A DNA stretch of 64,000 nucleotides from Diprion similis (lineage: Eukaryota; Arthropoda; Insecta; Hymenoptera; Diprionidae), in assembly GCF_021155765.1 (NCBI RefSeq), contig NC_060118.1, positions 7,068,001-7,132,000 of the forward strand, read 5' to 3'. The notes under the pieces are model-generated. The model was not told the origin of the DNA. It saw only the letters and a program-made list of their open reading frames with translations, and ran no database searches. Shown in pieces: positions 1 through 12,329 of the stretch (the stretch's first letter is position 1; each line of letters opens with the position of its first letter). Made by a program: the position numbers and the translations under genes.

Positions 1-2939
1 GGCTAATTGGAACCCCAGGAACTCAAAAAACACATTGAAAAAAGCGTAGGACCAACAGCAGAGAAATGACGATGAAAATCTGCAGTTTTTTGGCTGTAAC
101 TCTTAATCCGTTGCTCGCAGCGTATTGGGACTGCGCTGAATCGATTTCTCTCGCAAAATTACGTCGGAATAGTGCCCTAAAGAATTAACTGCAGCACTTT
201 TCTAAGTGGTCGAAATTTCCGCCAAAAATCCAAAGGGGTTAGCCTTACTTTTTTTGCGATTTTTGAAGCCGAAAATTTCTGGTCTCCGAATTGACTTGTA
301 TGACCGTTTTTAGGCTAAGTAGAACCCCAGAAACTCAAAAAAAACATTAAAAACAGCGTAGGACCAACAGCAGAGAAATGACGATGAAAATCTGCAGTTT
401 TTTGGCTGTAACTTTTAATCCGTTGCTCGCAGCGTATTGAGACTGCGCTGAATCGATTTCTCTCGCAAAATTACGTCGGAATAGTGCCCTGAAGTATTAA
501 CTGCAGCACTTTTTAAAGTGGTCGAAATTTTCGCCAAAAATCCAAAGGGGTTAGCCTTACTTTTTTTGCGATTTTTGAAGCCGAAAATTTCTGGTCTCCG
601 AATTGACTTGTATGACCGTGTCTAGGCTAAGTGGAACCCCAGGAACTCAAAAAAAACATTAAAAACAGCGTAGGACCAACAGCAGAGAAATGACGATGAA
701 AATCTGCAGTTTTTTGGCTGTAACTTTTGATCCGTTGCTCGCAGCGTATTGGGACTGCGCTGAATCGATTTCTCTCGCAAAATTACGTCGGAATAGTGCC
801 CTAAAGAATTAACTGCAGCACTTTTCAAAGTGGTCGAAATTTTGGCCAAAAATCCAAAGGGGTTAGCCTTACTTTTTTTGCGATTTTTGAAGCCGAAAAT
901 TTCTGGTCTCCGAATTGACTTGTATGACCGTTTCTAGGCTAATTGGAACCCCAGGAACTCAAAAAACACATTAAAAAAAGCGTAGGACCAACAGCAGAGA
1001 AATGACGATGAAAATCTGCAGTTTTTTGGCTGTAACTCTTGATCCGTTGCTCGCAGCGTATTGGGACTGCGCTGAATCGATTTCTCTCGCAAAATTACGT
1101 CGGAATAGTGCCCTAAAGAATTAACTGCAGCACTTTTTAAAGTGGTCGAAATTTTCGCCAAAAATCCAAAGGGGTTAGCCTTACTTTTTCTGCGATTTTT
1201 GAAGCCGAAAATTTCTGGTCTCCGAATTGACTTGTATGACCGTTTCTAGGCTAATGGGAACCCCAGGAACTCAAAAAACACATTAAAAAAAGCGTAGGAC
1301 CAACAGCAGAGAAATGACGATGAAAATCTGCAGTTTTTTGGCTGTAACTCTTGATCCGTTGCTCGCAGCGTATTGGGACTGCGCTGAATCGATTTCTCTC
1401 GCAAAATTACGTCGGAATAGTGCCCTAAAGAATTAACTGCAGCACTTTTCTGAGTGGTCAAAATTCTCGCCAAAAATCTAAAGGGGTTAGCCTTACTTTT
1501 TTTGCGATTTTTGAAGCCGAAAATTTCTGGTCTCCGAATTGACTTGTATGACCGTATCTAGGCTATGTGGAACCCCAGGAACTCAAAAAAAACATTAAAA
1601 ACAGCGTAGGACCAACAGCAGAGAAATGACGATGAAAATCTGCAGTTTTTCGGCTGTAACTTTTGATCCGTTGCTCGCAGCGTATTGGGACTGCGCTGAA
1701 TCGATTTCTCTCGCAAAATTACGTCGGAATAGTGCCCTAAAGAATTAACTGCAGCACTTTTCAAAGTGGTCGAAATTTTGGCCAAAAATCCAAAGGGGTT
1801 AGCCTTACTTTTTTTGCGATTTTTGAAGCCGAAAATTTTTGGTCTCCGAATTGACTTGTATGACCGTTTCTAGGCTAATGGGAACCCCAGGAACTCAAAA
1901 AACACATTAAAAACAGCGTAGGACCAACAGCAGAGAAATGCCGATAAAAATCTGCAGTTTTTTGGCTGTAACTTTTGATCCGTTGCTCGCAACGTATTGG
2001 GACTGCGCTGAATCGATTTCGCTCGCAAAATTACGTCGGAATAGTGCCCTAAACAATTAACTGCAGCACTTTTTAAAGTGGTCGGAATTTTCGCCAAAAA
2101 TACAAAGGGGTTAGCCTTACTTTTTCTGCGATTTTTGAAGCTGAAAATTTCTGGTCTCCGAATTGACTTGTATGACCGTTTTTAGGATAAGTAGAACCCC
2201 AGAAACTCAAAAAAAAAAAAATAAAAACAGCGTAGGACCAACAGCAGAGAAATGACGATGAAAATCTGCAGTTTTTTGGCTGTAACTTCTGATCCGTTGC
2301 TCGCAGCGTATTGGGACTGCGCTGAATCGATTTCTCTCGCAAAATTACGTCGGAATAGTGCCCCAAAGAATTAACTGCAGCACTTTTCAAAGTGGTCGAA
2401 ATTTTCGCCAAAAATCCAAAGGGGTTAGCCTTACTTTTTTGCGATTTTTGAAGCCGAAAATTTCTGGTCTCCGAATTGACTTGTATGACCGTTTCTAGGC
2501 TAATTGGAACCCCAGGAACTCAAAAAACACATTAAAAAAAGCGTAGGACCAACAGCAGAGAAATGACCATAAAAATCTGCAGTTTTTTGGATGTAACTTT
2601 TGATCCGTTGCTCGCAGCGTATTAGGACTGCGCTGAATCGATTTCTCTCGCAAAATTACGTCGGAATAGTGCCCTAAAGAATTAACTGCAGCACTTTTTA
2701 AAGTGGTCGAAATTTTCGCCAAAAATCCAAACGGGTTAGCCTTACTTTTTTTGCGATTTGTGAAGCCGAAAATTTCTGGTCTCCGAATTGACTTGTATGA
2801 CCGTTTCTAGGCTAATTGGAACCCCAGGAACTTAAAAAACACATTAAAAAAAGCGTAGGACCAACAGCAGAGAAATGACCATGAAAATCTGCAGTTTTTT
2901 GGATGTAACTTTTGATCCGTTGCTCGCAGCGTATTAGGA

Positions 2940-5900
2940 CTGCGCTGAATCGATTTCTCTCGCAAAATTACGTCGGAATAGTGCCCTAAAGAATTAACTG
3001 CAGCACTTTTTAAAGTGGTCGAAATTTTCGCCAAAAATCCAAACGGGTTAGCCTTACTTTTTTTGCGATTTGTGAAGCCGAAAATTTCTGGTCTCCGAAT
3101 TGACTTGTATGACCGTTTCTAGGCTAAGTGGAACCCCAGGAACTCAAAAAAAACATTAAAAACAGCGTAGGATCAACAGCAGAGAAATGACGATGAAAAA
3201 CTCCAGTTTTTTGGCTGTAACTTCTGATCCGTTGCTCGCAGCGTATTGGGACTGCGCTGAATCGATTTCTCTCGCAAAATTACGTCGGAATAGTGCCCCA
3301 AAGAATTAACTGCAGCACTTTTCAAAGTGGTCGAAATTTTCGCCAAAAATCCAAAGGGGTTAGCCTTACTTTTTTGCGATTTTTGAAGCCGAAAATTTCT
3401 GGTCTCCGAATTGACTTGTATGACCGTTTCTAGGCTAATTGGAACCCCAGGAACTCAAAAAACACATTAAAAAAAGGGTAGGACGAACAGCAAAGAAATG
3501 ACGGTGAAAATCTGCAGTTTTTTGGCTGTAACTCTTGATCCGTTGCTCGCAGCGTATTGGGACTGCGCTGAATCGATTTCTCTCGCAAAATTACGTCGGA
3601 ATAGTGCCCTAAAGAATTAACTGCAGCACTTTTCTAAGTGGTCGAAATTTTCGCCAAAAATCCAAAGGGGTTAGCCTTACTTTTTTTGCGATTTTCGAAG
3701 CCGAAAATTTCTGGTCTCCGAATTGACTTGTATGACTGTTTTTAGGCTCAGTGGAACCCCAGAAACTCAGAAAAAACATTAAAAACAGCGTAGAACTAAC
3801 AGCAGAGAAATGATGATGAAAATCTGCAGTTTTTTGGCTGTAACTTTTGATCCGTTGCTCGCAGCGTATTGGGACTGCGCTGAATCGATTTCTCTCGCAA
3901 AATTACGTCGGAATAGTGCCCTAAAGAATCAACTGCAGCACTTTTCAAAGTGGTCGAAATTTTCGCCAAAAATCCAAAGGGGTTAGCCTTACTTTTTTTG
4001 CGATTTTTGAAGCCGAAAATTTCTGGTCTCCGAGTTGACTTGTATGACCGTTTCTAGGCTAATTGGAACCCCAGGAACTCAAAAAACACATTGAAAAAAG
4101 CGTAGGACCAACAGCAGAGAAATGACGATGAAAATCTGCAGTTTTTTGGCTGTAACTCTTAATCCGTTGCTCGCAGCGTATTGGGACTGCGCTGAATCGA
4201 TTTCTCTCGCAAAATTACGTCGGAATAGTGCCCTAAAGAATTAACTGCAGCACTTTTCTAAGTGGTCGAAATTTCCGCCAAAAATCCAAAGGGGTTAGCC
4301 TTACTTTTTTTGCGATTTTTGAAGCCGAAAATTTCTGGTCTCCGAATTGACTTGTATGACCGTTTTTAGGCTAAGTAGAACCCCAGAAACTCAAAAAAAA
4401 CATTAAAAACAGCGTAGGACCAACAGCAGAGAAATGACGATGAAAATCTGCAGTTTTTTGGCTGTAACTTTTAATCCGTTGCTCGCAGCGTATTGGGACT
4501 GCGCTGGATCGATTTCTCTCGCAAAATTACGTCGGAATAGTGCCCTAAAGAAATAACTGCAGCACTTTTCAAAGTGGTCGAAATTTTCGCCAAAAATCCA
4601 AAGGGGTTAGCCTTACTTTTTTTGCGATTTTTGTAGCCGAAAATTTCTGGTCTCCGAATTGACTTGTATGATCGTTTCTAGGCTAAGTGGAACCCCAGGA
4701 ACTCAAAAAAAACATTAAAAACAGCGTAGGACCAACAGCAGAGAAATGACGATGAAAATCTGCAGTTTTTTGGCTGTAACTCTTGATCCGTTGCTCGCAG
4801 CGTATTGGGACTGCGCTGAATCGATTTCTCTCGCAAAATTACGTCGGAATAGTGCCCTAAAGAATTAACTGCAGCACTTTTCAAAGTGGTCGAAATTTTC
4901 GCCAAAAATACAAAGGGGTTAGCCTTACTTTTTTTGCGATTTTTGAAGCCGAAAATTTCTGGTCTCCGAATTGACTTGTATGACCGTTTTTAGGCTAAGT
5001 GGAACCCCAGGAACTCAAAAAAAACATTCAAAACAGCGTAGGACCAACAGCAGAGAAATGACGATGAAAATCTGCAGTTTTTTGGCTGTAACTTTTGATC
5101 CGTTGCTCGCAGCGTATTTGGACTGCGCTGAATCGATTTCTCTCGCAAAAATACGTCGGAATAGTGCCCTCAAGAATTAACTGCAGCACTTTTCAAAGTG
5201 GTCGAAATTTTCGCCAAAAATCCAAAGGGGTTAGCCTTACTTTTTTTGCGATTTTTGAAGCCGAAAATTTCTGGTCTCCCAATTGACTTGTATGACCGTT
5301 TCTAGGCTAATTGGAACCCCAGGAACTCAAAAAACACATTAAAAAAAGCGTAGGACCAACAGCAGAGAAATGACGATGAAAATCTGCAGTTTTTTGGCTG
5401 TAACTCTTAATCCGTTGCTCGCAGCGTATTGGGACTGCGCTGAATCGATTTCTCTCGCAAAATTACGTCGGAATAGTGCCCTAAAGAAATAACTGCAGCA
5501 CTTTTCAAAGTGGTCGAAATTTTCGCCAAAAATCCAAAGGGGTTAGCCTTACTTTTATTGCGATTTTTGTAGCCGAAAATTTCTGGTCTCCGAATTGACT
5601 TGTATGATCGTTTCTAGGCTAAGTGGAACCCCAGGAACTCAAAAAAAACATTAAAAACAGCGTAGGACCAACAGCAGAGAAATGACGATGAAAATCTGCA
5701 GTTTTTTGGCTGTAACTCTTGATCCGTTGCTCGCAGCGTATTGGGACTGCGCTGAATCGATTTCTCTCGCAAAATTACGTCGGAATAGTGCCCTAAAGAA
5801 TTAACTGCAGCACTTTTCAAAGTGGTCGAAATTTTCGCCAAAAATACAAAGGGGTTAGCCTTACTTTTTTTGCGATTTTTGAAGCCGAAAATTTCTGGTC

Positions 5901-6440
5901 TCCGAATTGACTTGTATGACCGTTTTGAGGCTAAGTGGAACCCCAGGAACTCAAAAAAAAAATTCAAAACAGCGTAGGACCAACAGCAGAGAAATGACGA
6001 TGAAAATCTGCAGTTTTTTGGCTGTAACTTTTGATCCGTTGCTCGCAGCGTATTGGGACTGCGCTGAATCGATTTCTCTCGCAAAATTACGTCGGAATAG
6101 TGCCCTAAAGAATCAACTGCAGCACTTTTCAAAGTGGTCGAAATTTTCGCCAAAAATCCAAAGGGGTTAGCCTTACTTTTTTGGCGATTATTGTAGCCGA
6201 AAATTTCTGGTCTCCGAATTGACTTGTATGACCGTTTCTAGGCTAATTGGAACCCCAGGAACTCAAAAAACACATTGAAAAAAGCGTAGGACCAACAGCA
6301 GAGAAATGACGATGAAAATCTGCAGTTTTTTGGCTGTAACTCCTAATCCGTTGCTCGCAGCGTATTGGGACTGCGCTGAATCGATTTCTCTCGCAAAATT
6401 ACGTCGGAATAGTGCCCTAAAGAATTAACTGCAGCACTTT
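2940..6440. repeat. Higher-order repeat block A, first copy (11 monomers)
   Basis: This block recurs 3,431 bp further right with almost no differences. Shared private variants include the AAACTCCAG variant near 3,200 and 6,630, the AAAAAGGGTAGGACGAACAGC variant near 3,475 and 6,906, and GATCG in place of GACCG near 4,672 and 8,103. The exact left breakpoint lies somewhere in 2,937-3,015, where flanking monomers are identical and cannot resolve it. Confidence 0.9.
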
Positions 6441-9400
6441 TTAAAGTGGTCGAAATTTTCGCCAAAAATCCAAACGGGTTAGCCTTACTTTTTTTGCGAT
6501 TTGTGAAGCCGAAAATTTCTGGTCTCCGAATTGACTTGTATGACCGTTTCTAGGCTAAGTGGAACCCCAGGAACTCAAAAAAAACATTAAAAACAGCGTA
6601 GGATCAACAGCAGAGAAATGACGATGAAAAACTCCAGTTTTTTGGCTGTAACTTCTGATCCGTTGCTCGCAGCGTATTGGGACTGCGCTGAATCGATTTC
6701 TCTCGCAAAATTACGTCGGAATAGTGCCCCAAAGAATTAACTGCAGCACTTTTCAAAGTGGTCGAAATTTTCGCCAAAAATCCAAAGGGGTTAGCCTTAC
6801 TTTTTTGCGATTTTTGAAGCCGAAAATTTCTGGTCTCCGAATTGACTTGTATGACCGTTTCTAGGCTAATTGGAACCCCAGGAACTCAAAAAACACATTA
6901 AAAAAAGGGTAGGACGAACAGCAAAGAAATGACGGTGAAAATCTGCAGTTTTTTGGCTGTAACTCTTGATCCGTTGCTCGCAGCGTATTGGGACTGCGCT
7001 GAATCGATTTCTCTCGCAAAATTACGTCGGAATAGTGCCCTAAAGAATTAACTGCAGCACTTTTCTAAGTGGTCGAAATTTTCGCCAAAAATCCAAAGGG
7101 GTTAGCCTTACTTTTTTTGCGATTTTCGAAGCCGAAAATTTCTGGTCTCCGAATTGACTTGTATGACTGTTTTTAGGCTCAGTGGAACCCCAGAAACTCA
7201 GAAAAAACATTAAAAACAGCGTAGAACTAACAGCAGAGAAATGATGATGAAAATCTGCAGTTTTTTGGCTGTAACTTTTGATCCGTTGCTCGCAGCGTAT
7301 TGGGACTGCGCTGAATCGATTTCTCTCGCAAAATTACGTCGGAATAGTGCCCTAAAGAATCAACTGCAGCACTTTTCAAAGTGGTCGAAATTTTCGCCAA
7401 AAATCCAAAGGGGTTAGCCTTACTTTTTTTGCGATTTTTGAAGCCGAAAATTTCTGGTCTCCGAGTTGACTTGTATGACCGTTTCTAGGCTAATTGGAAC
7501 CCCAGGAACTCAAAAAACACATTGAAAAAAGCGTAGGACCAACAGCAGAGAAATGACGATGAAAATCTGCAGTTTTTTGGCTGTAACTCTTAATCCGTTG
7601 CTCGCAGCGTATTGGGACTGCGCTGAATCGATTTCTCTCGCAAAATTACGTCGGAATAGTGCCCTAAAGAATTAACTGCAGCACTTTTCTAAGTGGTCGA
7701 AATTTCCGCCAAAAATCCAAAGGGGTTAGCCTTACTTTTTTTGCGATTTTTGAAGCCGAAAATTTCTGGTCTCCGAATTGACTTGTATGACCGTTTTTAG
7801 GCTAAGTAGAACCCCAGAAACTCAAAAAAAACATTAAAAACAGCGTAGGACCAACAGCAGAGAAATGACGATGAAAATCTGCAGTTTTTTGGCTGTAACT
7901 TTTAATCCGTTGCTCGCAGCGTATTGGGACTGCGCTGGATCGATTTCTCTCGCAAAATTACGTCGGAATAGTGCCCTAAAGAAATAACTGCAGCACTTTT
8001 CAAAGTGGTCGAAATTTTCGCCAAAAATCCAAAGGGGTTAGCCTTACTTTTTTTGCGATTTTTGTAGCCGAAAATTTCTGGTCTCCGAATTGACTTGTAT
8101 GATCGTTTCTAGGCTAAGTGGAACCCCAGGAACTCAAAAAAAACATTAAAAACAGCGTAGGACCAACAGCAGAGAAATGACGATGAAAATCTGCAGTTTT
8201 TTGGCTGTAACTCTTGATCCGTTGCTCGCAGCGTATTGGGACTGCGCTGAATCGATTTCTCTCGCAAAATTACGTCGGAATAGTGCCCTAAAGAATTAAC
8301 TGCAGCACTTTTCAAAGTGGTCGAAATTTTCGCCAAAAATACAAAGGGGTTAGCCTTACTTTTTTTGCGATTTTTGAAGCCGAAAATTTCTGGTCTCCGA
8401 ATTGACTTGTATGACCGTTTTTAGGCTAAGTGGAACCCCAGGAACTCAAAAAAAACATTCAAAACAGCGTAGGACCAACAGCAGAGAAATGACGATGAAA
8501 ATCTGCAGTTTTTTGGCTGTAACTTTTGATCCGTTGCTCGCAGCGTATTTGGACTGCGCTGAATCGATTTCTCTCGCAAAAATACGTCGGAATAGTGCCC
8601 TCAAGAATTAACTGCAGCACTTTTCAAAGTGGTCGAAATTTTCGCCAAAAATCCAAAGGGGTTAGCCTTACTTTTTTTGCGATTTTTGAAGCCGAAAATT
8701 TCTGGTCTCCCAATTGACTTGTATGACCGTTTCTAGGCTAATTGGAACCCCAGGAACTCAAAAAACACATTAAAAAAAGCGTAGGACCAACAGCAGAGAA
8801 ATGACGATGAAAATCTGCAGTTTTTTGGCTGTAACTCTTAATCCGTTGCTCGCAGCGTATTGGGACTGCGCTGAATCGATTTCTCTCGCAAAATTACGTC
8901 GGAATAGTGCCCTAAAGAAATAACTGCAGCACTTTTCAAAGTGGTCGAAATTTTCGCCAAAAATCCAAAGGGGTTAGCCTTACTTTTATTGCGATTTTTG
9001 TAGCCGAAAATTTCTGGTCTCCGAATTGACTTGTATGATCGTTTCTAGGCTAAGTGGAACCCCAGGAACTCAAAAAAAACATTAAAAACAGCGTAGGACC
9101 AACAGCAGAGAAATGACGATGAAAATCTGCAGTTTTTTGGCTGTAACTCTTGATCCGTTGCTCGCAGCGTATTGGGACTGCGCTGAATCGATTTCTCTCG
9201 CAAAATTACGTCGGAATAGTGCCCTAAAGAATTAACTGCAGCACTTTTCAAAGTGGTCGAAATTTTCGCCAAAAATACAAAGGGGTTAGCCTTACTTTTT
9301 TTGCGATTTTTGAAGCCGAAAATTTCTGGTCTCCGAATTGACTTGTATGACCGTTTTGAGGCTAAGTGGAACCCCAGGAACTCAAAAAAAAAATTCAAAA

Positions 9401-9870
9401 CAGCGTAGGACCAACAGCAGAGAAATGACGATGAAAATCTGCAGTTTTTTGGCTGTAACTTTTGATCCGTTGCTCGCAGCGTATTGGGACTGCGCTGAAT
9501 CGATTTCTCTCGCAAAATTACGTCGGAATAGTGCCCTAAAGAATCAACTGCAGCACTTTTCAAAGTGGTCGAAATTTTCGCCAAAAATCCAAAGGGGTTA
9601 GCCTTACTTTTTTGGCGATTATTGTAGCCGAAAATTTCTGGTCTCCGAATTGACTTGTATGACCGTTTCTAGGCTAATTGGAACCCCAGGAACTCAAAAA
9701 ACACATTGAAAAAAGCGTAGGACCAACAGCAGAGAAATGACGATGAAAATCTGCAGTTTTTTGGCTGTAACTCCTAATCCGTTGCTCGCAGCGTATTGGG
9801 ACTGCGCTGAATCGATTTCTCTCGCAAAATTACGTCGGAATAGTGCCCTAAAGAATTAACTGCAGCACTT
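6441..9870. repeat. Higher-order repeat block A, second copy (11 monomers)
   Basis: Second copy of the 11-monomer block at an offset of 3,431 bp, one base short of 11 x 312. Private variants match copy one monomer by monomer. Similarity ends near 9,870, where the second copy continues with TCTAAG instead of TTAAAG after GCACTT. This is the pattern left by unequal crossing-over, or by an assembly duplication. Confidence 0.9.
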
Positions 9871-12329
9871 TTCTAAGTGGTCGAAATTTCCGCAAAAAAT
9901 CCAAAGGGGTTAGCCTTACTTTTTTTGCGATTTTTGAAGCCGAAAATTTCTGGTCTCCGAATTGACTTGTATGACCGTTTTTAGGCTAAGTGGAACCCCA
10001 GAAACTCAAAAAAAAAACATTAAAAACAGCGTAGGACCAACAGCAGAGAAATGACGATGAAAATCTGCAGTTTTTTGGATGTAACTTTCGATCCGTTGCT
10101 CGCAGCGTATTAGGACTGCGCTGAATCGATTTCTCTCGCAAAATTACGTCGGAATAGTGCCCCAAAGAATTAACTGCAGCACTTTTCAAAGTGGTCGAAA
10201 TTTTCGCCAAAAATCCAAAGGGGTTAGCCTTACTTTTTTTGCGATTTTTGAAGCCGAAAATTTCTGGTCTCCGAATTGACTTGTATGACCGTTTCTAGGC
10301 TAATTGGAACCCCAGGAACTCAAAAAACACATTAAAAAAAGCGTAGGACCAACAGCAGAGAAATGACGATGAAAATCTGCAGTTTTTTGGCTGTAACTCC
10401 TAATCCGTTGCTCGCAGCGTATTGGGACTGCGCTGAATCGATTTCTCTCGCAAAATGACGTCGGAATAGTGCCCTAAAGAATTAACTGCAGCACTTTTCT
10501 AAGTGGTCGAAATTTTCGCCAAAAATCCAAAGGGGTTAGCCTTACTTTTTTTGCGATTTTCGAAGCCGAAAATTTCTGGTCTCCGAATTGACTTGTATGA
10601 CCGTTTTTAGGCTAAGTGGAACCCCAGGAACTCAGGAATAACATTAAAAACAGCGTAGAACCAACAGCAGAGAAATGACGATGAAAATCTGCAGTTTTTT
10701 GGATGTAACTTTTGATCCGTTGCTCGCAGCGTATTAAGACTGCGCTGAATCGATTTCTCTCGCAAAATTACGTCGGAATAGTGCCCCAAAGAATTAACTG
10801 CAGCACTTTTCAAAGTGGTCGAAATTTTCGCCAAAAATCCAAAGGGGTTAGCCTTACTTTTTTAGCGATTTTTGAAGCCGAAAATTTCTGGTCTCCGAAT
10901 TGACTTGTATGACCGTTTCTAGGCTAATTGGAACCCCAGGAACTCAAAAAACACATTAAAAAAAGCGTAGGACCAACAGCAGAGAAATGACGATGAAAAT
11001 CTGCAGTTTTTTGGCTGTAACTCTTGATCCGTTGCTCGCAGCGTATTGGAACTGCGCTGAATCGATTTCTCTCGCGAAATTACGTCGGAATAGTGCCCTG
11101 AAGAATTAACTGCAGCACTTTTCTGAGTGGTCGAAATTTTCGCCAAAAATCCGAAGGGGTTAGCCTTACTTTTTTTGCGATTTCTGAAGCCGAAAATTTC
11201 TGGTCTCCGAATTGACTTGTATGACCGTTTCTAGGCTAATTGGAACCCCAGAAACTCAAAAAACACATTGAAAAAAGCGTAGGACCAACAGCAGAGAAAT
11301 GACGATGAAAATCTGCAGTTTTTTGGCTGTAACTCTTGATCCGTTGCTCGCAGCGTATTGGGACTGCGCTGAATCGATTTCTCTCGCAAAATTACGTCGG
11401 AATAGTGCCCTAAAGAATTAACTGCAGCACTTTTCTAAGTGGTCGAAATTTTCGCCAAAAATCCAAAGGGGTTAGCCTTACTTTTTTTGCGATTTTCGAA
11501 GCCGAAAATTTCTGGTCTCCGAATTGACTTGTATGACCGTTTTTAGGCTAATTGGAACCCCAGGAACTCAAAAAACACATTAAAAAAAGCGTAGGACCAA
11601 CAGCAGAGAAATGACGATGAAAATCTGCAGTTTTTTGGCTGTAACTCTTGATCCGTTGCTCGCAGCGTATTGGGACTGCGCTGAATCGATTTCTCTCGCA
11701 AAATTACGTCGGAATAGTGCCTTAAAGAAATAACTGCAGCACTTTTCAAAGTGGTCAAAATTTTCGCCAAAAATCCAAAGGGGTTAGCCTTACTTTTTTT
11801 CCGATTTTTGTAGCCGAAAATTTCTGGTTTCCGAATTGACTTGTATGATCGTTTCTAGGCTAAGTGGAACCCCAGGAACTCAAAAAAAAACATTAAAAAC
11901 AGCGTAGGACCAACAGCAGAGAAATGACGATGAAAATCTGCAGTTTTTTGGCTGTAACTCTTGATCCGTTGCTCGCAGCGTATTGGGACTGCGCTGAATC
12001 GATTTCTCTCGCAAAATTACGTCGGAATAGTGCCCTAAAGAATCAACTGCAGCACTTTTCAAAGTGGTCGAAATTTTCGCCAAAAATCCAAAGGGGTTAG
12101 CCTTACTTTTTTTGCGATTTTTGAAGCCGAAAATTTCTGGTCTCCGAATTGACTTGTATGACCGTTTCTAGGCTAATTGGAACCCCAGGAACTCAAAAAA
12201 CACATTAAAAAAAGCGTAGAACCAACAGCAGAGAAATGACGATGAAAATCTGCAGTTTTTTGGCTGTAACTCCTAATCCGTTGCTCGCAGCGTATTGGGA
12301 CTGCGCTGAATCGATTTCTCTCGCAAAAT

